Source: an uncultured Granulosicoccaceae bacterium (GTDB lineage Bacteria; Pseudomonadota; Gammaproteobacteria; Granulosicoccales; Granulosicoccaceae). From it: 42,572 nucleotides of DNA. A program made the position numbers and the translations under genes. The notes under the pieces were generated by a model. It worked only from the letters and a program-made list of their open reading frames with translations. It was not told the origin of the DNA and searched no databases. The stretch lies in assembly GCA_937998875.1 (NCBI GenBank), contig CALLBO010000085.1, positions 1 through 42,572 of the forward strand. Reading direction: 5' to 3'. How positions within the stretch are numbered: position 1 is the stretch's first letter; every line of letters begins with the position of its first letter. Below are positions 35,331 through 42,572 of this stretch, piece after piece.

Positions 35331-36653
35331 ATGAGCATTGCCAATGAAACCGTGACAGCTACTGTTGAAGCAATCGCTAACGGCTCCAGCAGCTGTGCCG
35401 CGGTTGTAAATCACTACAGTGATATAATTGCCGCCACCGAGAGCAAAGTCGGTGCATGGGAACATTATGATCGTGACTTTGCTCTACAGCAGGCCAACGC
35501 GTTAGACAGCAAGAAAGCCCACTCGTCTTTACATGGCATACCGGTTGGACTGAAGGATATTTTTGATACCGCTGACTTTCCAACCGAACACGGTTCCCCC
35601 ATACACAAAAGTCGGCAACCTGCAAAAGACTCTGCAGTAACAGAAAAATTAAAAGCCGCCGGTGCGGTCATCATGGGTAAAACGGTAACTACCGAGTTTG
35701 CATTTTTTAATCCATCACGAACCCGCAACCCGCACAACGAAGCATACAGCCCGGGTGGATCATCCAGCGGATCTGCCGCAGCGGTAGCGGCAGGCCACGT
35801 ACCGCTTGCAGTCGGCAGCCAGACCGGTGGATCTGTTATCCGCCCCGCATCTTTCTGTGGTGTGTTCGGCTTTAAGCCCTCACGAGGCCTGATCTCCAGG
35901 CGCGGAGTACTGGAAACATCAACCACCCTTGATCACGTCGGTGTGTTTGCCAGAAACCTTGAAGATATCGCGGTTCTTACCGATGCAATTTCAGGCTACG
36001 ACCCTGCAGACAACGCGAGTTACAGCGAGCCACGCGATTCTCTCGTCAAACAACTTCACGCACCACAAGCCAGGCCACCTTCCATTGTTTGGTTCGACAT
36101 GCCCTACAGTGATCGCTACAGTGACGATGCCACTGCGGCATTCGATGGCCTGTTAGCAAAGCTTGGTGACGCGATCATACATAAAGAAGCGCCTGCAGCG
36201 TTTCGCGGCTACCTCGACGCACACAAGGCGATATACGACTACGAGATCATCCGGGCACTGGACGATGAGATCACCAACCACTGGGACAACATCAGTGAAT
36301 CGGTAAAGCCGATTTTTAAAGCCGCCAAAGAGAGATCCGAGGCAGAGTATCGCGAGGCTTTACAGGTACGCGAATCAGCCAGGGCATGGTTTGAACAGTT
36401 CTATGAACAGCACGATGCCATGCTCACGCCTTCAGCTGTTGCAGAAGCACCGTTGATGGGCAGCACCGGGGATCCGGTTTGCTGCACCATGTTTTCATTA
36501 ACCGGATTGCCTTGCATCAACCTGCCTCTACTGAAAGGAAGTTCAGGCCTGCCGATTGGTGTACAGCTCATTGGCAAAGACAGGCAGGACCCTTTACTTC
36601 TGAGTCACGCGAGACAACTGATTGATAATCACGGACTCAGCACAACGACATAA
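35331..36653 (+). CDS. amidase signature-family hydrolase
   Basis: A 440-residue amidase. The catalytic Lys75 is in GIPVGLKDIFDTADFPTEHGSP, the cis-Ser is in SPGGSSSGSAAAVAAG (about residues 144-146), and the nucleophile Ser168 is in GSQTGGSVIRPASFCG, which continues into FGFKPSRG. All three triad members are present. The enzyme hydrolyses an amide to acid and ammonia; relatives include GatA, AtzF and indoleacetamide hydrolase. Lacking gatB/gatC neighbours, it is not the tRNA amidotransferase subunit. It sits directly after the TRAP permease, so its substrate or product may be the compound the transporter carries (inference). Confidence 0.88.
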   Translation: MSIANETVTATVEAIANGSSSCAAVVNHYSDIIAATESKVGAWEHYDRDFALQQANALDSKKAHSSLHGIPVGLKDIFDTADFPTEHGSPIHKSRQPAKDSAVTEKLKAAGAVIMGKTVTTEFAFFNPSRTRNPHNEAYSPGGSSSGSAAAVAAGHVPLAVGSQTGGSVIRPASFCGVFGFKPSRGLISRRGVLETSTTLDHVGVFARNLEDIAVLTDAISGYDPADNASYSEPRDSLVKQLHAPQARPPSIVWFDMPYSDRYSDDATAAFDGLLAKLGDAIIHKEAPAAFRGYLDAHKAIYDYEIIRALDDEITNHWDNISESVKPIFKAAKERSEAEYREALQVRESARAWFEQFYEQHDAMLTPSAVAEAPLMGSTGDPVCCTMFSLTGLPCINLPLLKGSSGLPIGVQLIGKDRQDPLLLSHARQLIDNHGLSTTT

Positions 36654-36667
36654 CGCAGAGAGACACG

Positions 36668-37865
36668 TTGAAGCCATTTGAAGGAATCAGAGTACTGGAT
36701 CTGACGCATGTCCTGGCAGGTCCGTTCAGTACCTTTCAACTCGCAACACTCGGTGCAGATGTTATAAAGATCGAGTCACGTGAATCTCCTGATATGACGC
36801 GCATCGAAGGTGTCGATCAAAAACAAAACGAAGCACTGTACGGATCATATTTTCAATCACAAAACGCTGGTAAGCGCGGCATTACGCTTAATCTTAAAAC
36901 AGATGTCGGCAAGCAGGTTATGACAAGGTTAATCGAGTCCGCTGATGTGCTGGTACAAAAATTATGCAGGCAACGCATTAGATAAACTCGGCTTCGGCTA
37001 TGAAGCCACGTTGGCTATTAACCCGAAAATAATTTACTGCAAGATTTCAGGTTATGGAAACACCGGCCCGAAAGCCGGGCATCCTGCCTACGACGTTGTG
37101 ATTCAGGCTTTCTCCGGACTAATGGCGGCCAACGGAGAAAAAGACAGTGAGCCTGTCAGAGTCGGCCCGCCAATGGTCGACTACGGCACCGGTGCGCAAG
37201 CCGCTTTCGCAATTTCTGCAGCCCTCTTTCAAAGACAGAATACCGGTAAAGGTCAGTACATTGATGTATCTATGCTTGACGCTGCTCTTATGATGATGAG
37301 CGCACTGGTCGTAGACACTGTCATCACTGACAATCCTCCACTACCTCACGGCAATACACACCCGAGTAACAGCGGCTATGCAACATACGCCACAGCAGAC
37401 GGGAAGATCATGTTGGGTGCATGGACCAACAAACAGCTGGCCTCGCTAATGAGCGCTCTTGGTGAGGAAGATCGTGCTGCGGAAATAAAGTCAATACCAC
37501 GACATTTGATTGGAAAAACGTTCCGGCAGGACGTTGAATTAATATTGAATAAACTCAAGGAGAAATCTGCAGCTGAGTGGGAACAGATACTCAACGATAA
37601 GCACATACCAGCTGCTCGGGTGCGAACTCTTGAGGAGTCACTCCAGGAGCAACAGCTACAGGATCGTAACGTACTGCAAACCACGCAATACAAGCCGGAC
37701 GGTTGTCCAGAAAAGCTGCCCGTAACGGCCTTTTCCTACCAACACGGATCACCGTCTATCGAATCTGCTCCACCGTTGCTAGGCGAACATACGCGTGAGG
37801 TATTACTTGAAGCCGGGTTTGACCATGATGAGATAGATCAAATGGACAGAGATCAGGTTATCTAA
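36668..37865 (+). pseudogene. CaiB/BaiF CoA-transferase, split by a +1 frameshift
   Basis: Two frames together make one CoA-transferase of about 398 residues, the family's normal size. The first (36668-36985, TTG start) covers MKPFEGIRVLDLTHVLAGPF, LGADVIKIE and GKRGITLNLK. The second continues with NYAGNALDKLGFGYEAT and KISGYGNTGP, and has the active-site Asp in PPMVDYGTGAQAAF. The break is at 36957-36961, a run of five A where four would keep the frame (LVQ to NYAGNAL). The protein would move CoA between acyl donors, probably activating the acid taken up or produced by the TRAP/amidase genes. Whether this is a true mutation or an assembly error in the A-run is undecided. Confidence 0.85.
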
Positions 37866-38082
37866 CAGGTACCGGTAAATCTACAACAGGTATCTCACAT
37901 GTAGTCGGTTAATAAAGTCCGCAACTATCGCCGCCAGCAAACCACTCTTTCTCCAGCGCAGACACTGCAACGACTTAAAAGTTGGTAACTACATGCTGTG
38001 ATGCGCACTGAGATGCCGAAATCGTGCAAATATAGTTAGACCCTTATATCCAGTTTGCCGGCGAACTAGCTACTTCCGGTGT

Positions 38083-38104
38083 GTGCCGAGCCTGTGTGAA
38101 AACT
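38083..38104 (+). repeat. IS left terminal inverted repeat
   Basis: Reads GTGCCGAGCC then TGTGTGAAAACT inward. It matches the right end at 17 of 22 positions, best over the inner GTGT-AAAACT part. Confidence 0.6.
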
Positions 38105-38146
38105 ATCAGGTAGAATACATGCAATTCCAAGGATCTGGAGTAATAG

Positions 38147-39583
38147 ATGAGTGGCTTTATCAAGGGTGAGAACCGTCAGCAGGCGACCATGTTCCCTGAG
38201 CGGCTCGATGATTATATAACGGAGGATAACTCAGTAAGAGTAATCGATGTTTTCATCGATTACTTAGATATTTCAGCCTTAGGATTTAAGACTAAACCAG
38301 AAAACACCGGTCGGCCTGGCTACGATCCATCAACAATGCTTAAGTTGTACGTTTACGGGTATCTAAACCAGGTTCAATCGTCTCGTCGGCTAGAACGAGA
38401 GGCGCAACGCAATGTTGAGCTCATGTGGCTACTCGGCCGACTTGCCCCAGATTTCAAAACCATTGCTGATTTTCGCAAAGACAATGGTTCAGGTATTAAG
38501 AAAGTCTGCAAAGAGTTCGTACTGTTGTGCAGAAAGCTGGATTTACTATCCACAACTTGCGTGGCAGTGGATGGTAGTAAATTTAAAGCCGTAAACAATA
38601 GTGATCGCGCATTCTCCAAAGCAAAAATAGAGCGCCGTCTCAAGAAGCTCGATGAGAGTATCGATCGTTATCTGAAAGAAATTCTACGTGCGGACAATGA
38701 AGATACCCAGGAAGCAAGAAACACCAAAGCACACCTGAAATCTCGGCTCGATAAAGTAGAGAAGGAAACCAAAAGACTGAAGCTTCTGCAAGCAGAATTG
38801 TTGGAATCACCAGATCAACAAATTTCACTGACAGATCCAGACTCAAGGATTATGGCGACTCGTGGACGTAGCTCAGTCACGGTTGCGTATAATGTACAAA
38901 GCACAGTAGACGTAGACAGTCACCTTATTCTCGATCATGACGTCACTAATATTGGTAATGATCGAGCACAACTCTCACGGATGGCTATAAGGGCTAAAGA
39001 GATTTTAGGCTGCGATGAAATGGATGTGTTGGCTGACAAGGGATATTTTAAAGGAACTGAGATTCTTGCTTGTGCAGAAGAAAACATAACAGCCTACATT
39101 CCCAAAACAGATACCTCCGGAAAACAGGGTAAAGGGTTATTCGTCAGGCGTGATTTCAAATACATCGAAGAAGACAATGAGTACGTTTGTCCTGCTGGTG
39201 AGCGGTTGATATTTCGTTTTCGGACCGTTGAAAGAGGTATGACATTCGACAAGTATTGGTCCTCGGCTTGTACGACCTGCAACATCAAGGATAAGTGTAC
39301 AAGCGGAACAAATCGTCGGGTCTCAAGGTGGGAGCATGAAGATATTCTAGATGAACTCGACAAGCGAATGGCTAACGAACCTGAACGCATGGCGACATGT
39401 CGCTCAACGGTAGAACATCCATTCGGCACCATTAAAGCCTGGATGGGACATACGCATTTTCAAATGAAAACGATTACTCATGTTGCAACTGAGATGAGTC
39501 TTCATGTGTTGGCTTACAACTTACGACGGGTTTTGAACATACTTGGTCCGATAGCATTGAAGGAAGCCATCAGGAATGTGTAA
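38147..39583 (+). CDS. IS1182-family transposase
   Basis: A 478-residue DDE transposase, full length. The N-terminal domain (DUF772-like) has FPERLDDYITEDNSVRVID and GRPGYDPSTMLKLYVYGYLN. The candidate triad is Asp142 in VAVDGSKFKAVN, Asp297 in VLADKGYF and Glu423 in STVEHPFGTIKAWMG. A Cys-rich insert (YVCPAGE, CTTCNIKDKCTSG) before the last acidic residue is typical of the family. A charged coiled coil at about 160-220 separates the first two catalytic residues. No stop or frameshift is seen, and GGAG precedes the ATG, so it could be active. Confidence 0.92.
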   Translation: MSGFIKGENRQQATMFPERLDDYITEDNSVRVIDVFIDYLDISALGFKTKPENTGRPGYDPSTMLKLYVYGYLNQVQSSRRLEREAQRNVELMWLLGRLAPDFKTIADFRKDNGSGIKKVCKEFVLLCRKLDLLSTTCVAVDGSKFKAVNNSDRAFSKAKIERRLKKLDESIDRYLKEILRADNEDTQEARNTKAHLKSRLDKVEKETKRLKLLQAELLESPDQQISLTDPDSRIMATRGRSSVTVAYNVQSTVDVDSHLILDHDVTNIGNDRAQLSRMAIRAKEILGCDEMDVLADKGYFKGTEILACAEENITAYIPKTDTSGKQGKGLFVRRDFKYIEEDNEYVCPAGERLIFRFRTVERGMTFDKYWSSACTTCNIKDKCTSGTNRRVSRWEHEDILDELDKRMANEPERMATCRSTVEHPFGTIKAWMGHTHFQMKTITHVATEMSLHVLAYNLRRVLNILGPIALKEAIRNV

Positions 39584-39608
39584 AGGCGATGCAAATCGCT
39601 GCGCCTTT
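39582..39608 (+). terminator. hairpin overlapping the transposase stop codon
   Basis: AAAGGCG at 39582-39588 pairs with CGCCTTT at 39602-39608, with a second small stem inside. It begins in the stop codon. It is probably the transposase terminator, or may block read-through from outside. Confidence 0.5.
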
Positions 39609-39756
39609 CATAAATTGAAGCTCTGAGAAGCTTATACAGGTCATAATTTGGTTTTTTCTGAGAGTCATTTTTCAGAAATTATTGATCATCGAGAAGCATA
39701 CATTGCGTAAAATCGGCTGATATCTATATTTATAGGCCTTTTTGAAATCAAGTTTG

Positions 39757-39778
39757 AGTTTTGACACGGCCTCTGCCC
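39757..39778 (+). repeat. IS right terminal inverted repeat
   Basis: AGTTTTGACACGG then CCTCTGCCC, the imperfect inverse of the left end at 38083-38104. Confidence 0.6.
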
Positions 39779-40054
39779 TAAGCTGTCATTGGATAGACCA
39801 TCCACTCTATTTAATAAGCGCTTCAAAGCGGTCATTATAGTCTAGGTGCTGTTATGCCGGACTACAGTTTGGAGCTGGTGGTAACCGCCTTAGTACGCAC
39901 CTGTGCCGTGTTACAAAGTTTTTGACTTTACCCAAGAAAAATGGTGTAGGTTGCGGCAGTAGGATTGATGACAATCAATTTTGATTCAACACAAGCGTGT
40001 ATCGGCGTGAGTCCTTTGCGCATTTTCCACAGTATTTACAGAGGTAAAATAGTC
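39779..40054 (+). other. region between IS and protease gene
   Basis: No gene is recognised from the end of the IS to the protease start. TTGACT at 39922-39927 could be a -35 element, with a poor -10 (TGTAGG) 18 bases on. AGAGG at 40040-40044 is the ribosome site for ATG 40055. The part from the transposase stop to the right IS end (39584-39756) is non-coding IS sequence. Confidence 0.45.
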
Positions 40055-41701
40055 ATGGACATTAAGATAGTTGCAGGTTTGTTAGCTTTATATTCGACCA
40101 TTATAGTTATGCATCCATTACAAGCAATGACATTGGAAGAGGCACAAAGCGCCGGAGAAAGAGAACAAGTCTATGCCGCAGAACAATATGTAGTACTTCA
40201 TGTACCAGACAGTGCAGAAATAAGTTCGTACGAAATTATTGAGATTGCTGATAAGCACTATGTTGCAGTAACTTGGTTTCAGTCAGATGGGACTACTGGA
40301 GAATTAATCCTTGATGAACTTGGCGAGCTTACAACCCAGCAAACTCTCTATGAATCACAGTTGTCAGACAAGCCTGAAGGACGAATATCAGCTGATTGTA
40401 ATCCAATGGATTCGCTCTGCATCAGCGATAAGTTAATGACAAGGAAAATTGAGCTAGTGGGTTCCAACGAACTCATTGAAACGCACCTGTCTCTAGCGCG
40501 CCCGGCAGCAAATACTTATGCCAAAGAGAAACGTAATACAGTGAATACTTCTGTTGATGAAGACGGAGGCGTGATAATCAACGGAAAGCGATCGAACCTT
40601 AGAGCTCTAGAGGTTTTGACAAGAAATAACGCGAGAAAGAGACTATCTAACGTTGAAAAAAGGTCGAAGAGAGCACTTAAGGATCTCCAAAAATTTGACT
40701 TTATTAAATCTAAAGAGAATAAAGAGTTTCTAAAAAATGCTCTGAAAGAAAGAAGACTATCGTTGAGGTTAAATTTAACAAGCGATCAGATCACTGAGTT
40801 AGAACAGTCTACAGTGAAAGGGATACTTCAATTATGGGTTGAACCGGTCGGTGAAATTGAAAATAAGCAAAGTACAACAACAGGAGCTATGGAGTTAGAC
40901 ACCACAACTACAGCCTTATCGGGCAATAGGGGTGCCGGGGTCAAATTGCTTTTCGTTGAGGGCGCATGCCCTACCGAAGAGCACCCGAATAACTACGTTA
41001 ACTTGCGCAAAGGAAGTTCTAGATCTCGGCACGGATCTATTATGATGAGCCACGCTAATGCAATTGCACCAAATGCATCGTATTCTTGCTGGGCAGCAAA
41101 TCGTTCATTCTTAACAGGGACGGTGTATCACGATATCGCTGCGCACAAGCCAGACATTTCAAACTATTCATTTGGCACAACTGGCGTATTGATGGCTCGA
41201 GACTACGAATCGGTATCATCCCAATTGGACTTTAAGTCATACGAACACCTGTTCTTACCAGTTGTATCGGCAGGTAATGATGGCGTAGACAGTATCATTG
41301 ACGCGCCAGGGGCGTCCTACAACGCTTTGACTGTGGGTGCATATAACGCAGCTAACAAAGAAATCTATAACCAAGGCAGCAAGGGTTGTCACGGAGTTAA
41401 AAATCCTTACACAAATTCACTGAAACCGGAAATTTCAAGCCCTGGGCATCTACTGACTGCCCCTGGCTATGCAGACTCCGGTGAGACTAGTGCCGCAGCT
41501 GCGTATGTTTCCGGAGCAGTTACAGCTATCCTTTCAGATATGCCTTGGGTCAAACAAAAACCTTGGCTACTTAAATCTATGGTGTTAGCCGGCGCTTCTA
41601 TTAAAACACGTAGCAGAAGAGGTGGAGGAAACGCTTGGAACGCGAGAGGGTTGGGGGATTTCAATATGAAGATACACGTTACGCAGGCAATTGGAGCTTA
41701 G
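40055..41701 (+). CDS. secreted subtilisin-like (S8) serine peptidase, catalytic part
   Basis: ATG 40055 is preferred because it has AGAGG upstream and opens a signal peptide ending VMHPLQAM; the frame is open to 39965. The precursor has about 270 residues of unrecognised, highly charged N-terminal sequence with a Lys/Arg-rich helix region, then a peptidase domain. Catalytic positions from this start: Glu302 in VKLLFVEGA where Asp is normal, His326 in SRHGSIMMSHANAIAPNA, oxyanion Asn408 in VVSAGNDG, and Ser479 in GETSAAAAYVSGAV. It ends at TAG 41699-41701, but a family-typical C-terminal domain continues in the -1 frame, so the true protein was probably longer (about 678 residues). The sequence is AT-rich and follows an IS, suggesting accessory DNA. 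Confidence 0.75.
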   Translation: MDIKIVAGLLALYSTIIVMHPLQAMTLEEAQSAGEREQVYAAEQYVVLHVPDSAEISSYEIIEIADKHYVAVTWFQSDGTTGELILDELGELTTQQTLYESQLSDKPEGRISADCNPMDSLCISDKLMTRKIELVGSNELIETHLSLARPAANTYAKEKRNTVNTSVDEDGGVIINGKRSNLRALEVLTRNNARKRLSNVEKRSKRALKDLQKFDFIKSKENKEFLKNALKERRLSLRLNLTSDQITELEQSTVKGILQLWVEPVGEIENKQSTTTGAMELDTTTTALSGNRGAGVKLLFVEGACPTEEHPNNYVNLRKGSSRSRHGSIMMSHANAIAPNASYSCWAANRSFLTGTVYHDIAAHKPDISNYSFGTTGVLMARDYESVSSQLDFKSYEHLFLPVVSAGNDGVDSIIDAPGASYNALTVGAYNAANKEIYNQGSKGCHGVKNPYTNSLKPEISSPGHLLTAPGYADSGETSAAAAYVSGAVTAILSDMPWVKQKPWLLKSMVLAGASIKTRSRRGGGNAWNARGLGDFNMKIHVTQAIGA

Positions 41702-42090
41702 ATGGGGACTCGAATCTCTTCAAAACATCAGGACGGAGGGACGGAAACGGGAAGTATTTCTTACAGAGAGAGCGCTTTGTAAGTCGCGGGATGTCTCTGA
41801 GGGTTGCAGTTACTTGGTGGACTGATAGCACTTGGGAGACGCTCATGCGGAATAGTTATTACAAGATTGGTGATGTGTATCAACTACAAGTATTCGACCC
41901 AAACTATAATCTTATTCACACCTCGAAGTCGTCTGACTATCCGCCGTCTCCAGTTCTTACATTTGGTACTACAGACCGCCCCTACCTTGCTCAAAAGAGC
42001 GGCCTTTACAAGTTCCGAATAACAGAATTGACCGATAGGAATCCTGTCGATGTTTCAATAGGCCTTGCTGTTCGATCGAAAAACTACTAA
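41656..42090 (+). CDS. C-terminal domain of the S8 peptidase, in the -1 frame
   Basis: From the G-run at 41653-41657 the -1 frame reads GFQYEDTRYAGNWSLDGDSN and continues through YFLQRERFVSRGMSLRVAVTWW, YQLQVFDPNYNLIHTSKSSD and SGLYKFRITELTDRNPVDVSIGL. This is the beta-sandwich pattern (VAVTW, LQVFDP, YKFRI) that follows the catalytic domain in many secreted S8 peptidases. It has no good start of its own; ATG/GTG-like codons upstream are inside the catalytic frame. It is therefore best read as the missing end of the peptidase, joined by frameshift, slippage or a sequence error. Confidence 0.7.
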   Translation, partial: GFQYEDTRYAGNWSLDGDSNLFKTSGRRDGNGKYFLQRERFVSRGMSLRVAVTWWTDSTWETLMRNSYYKIGDVYQLQVFDPNYNLIHTSKSSDYPPSPVLTFGTTDRPYLAQKSGLYKFRITELTDRNPVDVSIGLAVRSKNY

Positions 42091-42103
42091 CGAAAATACC
42101 AGG

Positions 42104-42127
42104 GCGATCGGCGATTTAGCCGATCGC
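42104..42127 (+). terminator. terminator after the protease
   Basis: GCGATCGGC, a GATTTA loop and GCCGATCGC form a perfect nine-bp stem followed by TTTCGCG, 13 bases past the end of the C-terminal protease frame. This supports that frame as the real 3' end of the gene. Confidence 0.7.
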
Positions 42128-42434
42128 TTTCGCGCTCCACACACAGCTAGTAATACGCCCAATAATTTGGTAGAAATCATAGTACTTAGACATTGCTGGC
42201 TATGCCGCAACTCTTAAATAGTTTTTCAGCCAATCCAAACGTCCGCTTTCTGGGGTAATTCGATGAAGCCTTGCATTAAGTGTAATGGCGGGAATTGGCC
42301 GACAGCACTCATTCGATAACGTTGGAAATCTGCGCTTATTTTTTAAATGACCTGTGATGAGGCCAGTCACAAATTAGTCCGACCTTGTAGCAGGGCTTAG
42401 ACATTGAAGTGTGCCTGCCTTTCCACCTGGTCCG
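42128..42434. other. non-coding stretch after the protease terminator
   Basis: No convincing gene, RNA or repeat is seen. An 18-residue frame at 42263-42319 begins MKPCIKCNGG and has a CxxC, but it is too short to call. Confidence 0.5.
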
Positions 42435-42551
42435 CTACCACAGCTTGTATCGCCGTTCGACGAATTCAACACCGCACCCCCTACAGTACGGCACCGTTCC
42501 TATTGGATAACGGCCAGCATTCAGGTGGTTGCAAAGTGGGCAACGCATCAT
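42435..42551 (-). CDS. small zinc-ribbon protein
   Basis: On the minus strand ATG 42551 to TAG 42437-42435 encodes 38 residues. Two CxxC knuckles are visible, RCPLCNHLN near the N-terminus and YCRGCGVEF near the C-terminus, about 18 residues apart, with a basic end (VERRYKLW). This is a classic zinc-ribbon spacing. GGTGG lies about seven bases before the ATG. The frame is open to the window edge (ATG 42569 and beyond), so the protein may be longer. A regulator, an RNA-binding microprotein or the tail of a bigger protein are all possible. No function is assigned. Confidence 0.5.
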   Translation of the reverse strand: MMRCPLCNHLNAGRYPIGTVPYCRGCGVEFVERRYKLW

Positions 42552-42572
42552 AAGCATGCCACCGATCATCAG

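Larger units (their letters stand above)
38083..39778 (+). mobile_element. IS1182-family insertion sequence, apparently complete
   Basis: The element encloses one intact transposase. Imperfect terminal inverted repeats were found: left 38083-38104 and right 39757-39778, with 17 of 22 positions matching after reverse complementing. The size of about 1.7 kb suits the family. No target duplication is obvious at these ends, so exact limits could move by a few bases. It lies between the frameshifted CoA-transferase and the protease genes. Confidence 0.7.

Noticed and set aside
36957..36961. Programmed frameshifting in the CoA-transferase
   Set aside because: The family is not known to use it, there is no stimulating structure, and an extra A in an A-run is a simpler explanation.
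42263..42319. 18-residue frame MKPCIKCNGG... with a CxxC
   Set aside because: Too short, only one CxxC, and no conservation can be tested here; noted because of the nearby zinc-ribbon gene.

Overview
The window looks like a chromosomal segment from a free-living, probably marine or aquatic gammaproteobacterium. Supporting this are a FadB/FadA pair of gammaproteobacterial type, a Cpx/Rst-like two-component system with a Spy/CpxP-like protein, a SPOR-domain envelope protein, a Stf0-type sulfotransferase, and two solute-binding-protein-dependent uptake systems (LIV-type ABC and TRAP). No rRNA, tRNA, CRISPR array or prophage was seen. The genus cannot be fixed from the sequence alone.

Layout. 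(1) 1-2640: the end of a surface-polysaccharide locus, with the C-terminus of a CDP-glucose 4,6-dehydratase, an RmlC-like cupin epimerase, an NAD-dependent SDR and a Stf0 sulfotransferase. The sulfotransferase is preceded by a 21-codon reading frame with a near-perfect ribosome binding site. (2) 2674-5480, minus strand: Spy/CpxP-like periplasmic protein, OmpR-family regulator and histidine kinase, with a tandem operator-like repeat upstream and an internal terminator. (3) 5597-8391, minus: two M16 peptidase-like genes, one with the zinc site and one without. (4) 8619-14857, minus: a complete branched-chain-amino-acid-type ABC transporter and an upstream polytopic membrane protein. (5) 14956-21869: a mixed set including a YiiX-like hydrolase, an EamA transporter, a DUF4442 protein with a class III aminotransferase, a family 2 glycosyltransferase with a photolyase-related protein, and a secreted lectin-like protein. 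(6) 21927-26243: trpBA on the minus strand, then a D-cysteine desulfhydrase/ACC deaminase-like enzyme and a SPOR protein on the plus strand. (7) 26295-31463, minus: a beta-oxidation operon (acyl-CoA dehydrogenase, fadB, fadA). (8) 31895-37865, plus: a TRAP transporter operon with an amidase and a CaiB-type CoA-transferase that is frameshifted. (9) 38083-42572: an accessory end with an intact IS1182-family element, a secreted subtilisin-like protease with a frameshifted C-terminal domain, and a tiny zinc-ribbon protein at the window edge.

Regulatory structure is the most informative part. In three operons (Spy/CpxP-like, LIV and TRAP) the gene for the abundant periplasmic protein is followed directly by a strong hairpin before the regulatory or membrane genes. 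This fits transcript attenuation or 3'-end protection used to set unequal protein amounts. Two tandem direct repeats with helical spacing (10-bp and 21-bp periods) lie upstream of the Spy-like gene and of trpB. No clearly new multi-gene system stands out. The best candidates for new biology are the coupled leader peptide before the sulfotransferase, the SDR with a Tyr-x3-His motif, the protease with a Glu at the Asp position, and the small zinc-ribbon gene.
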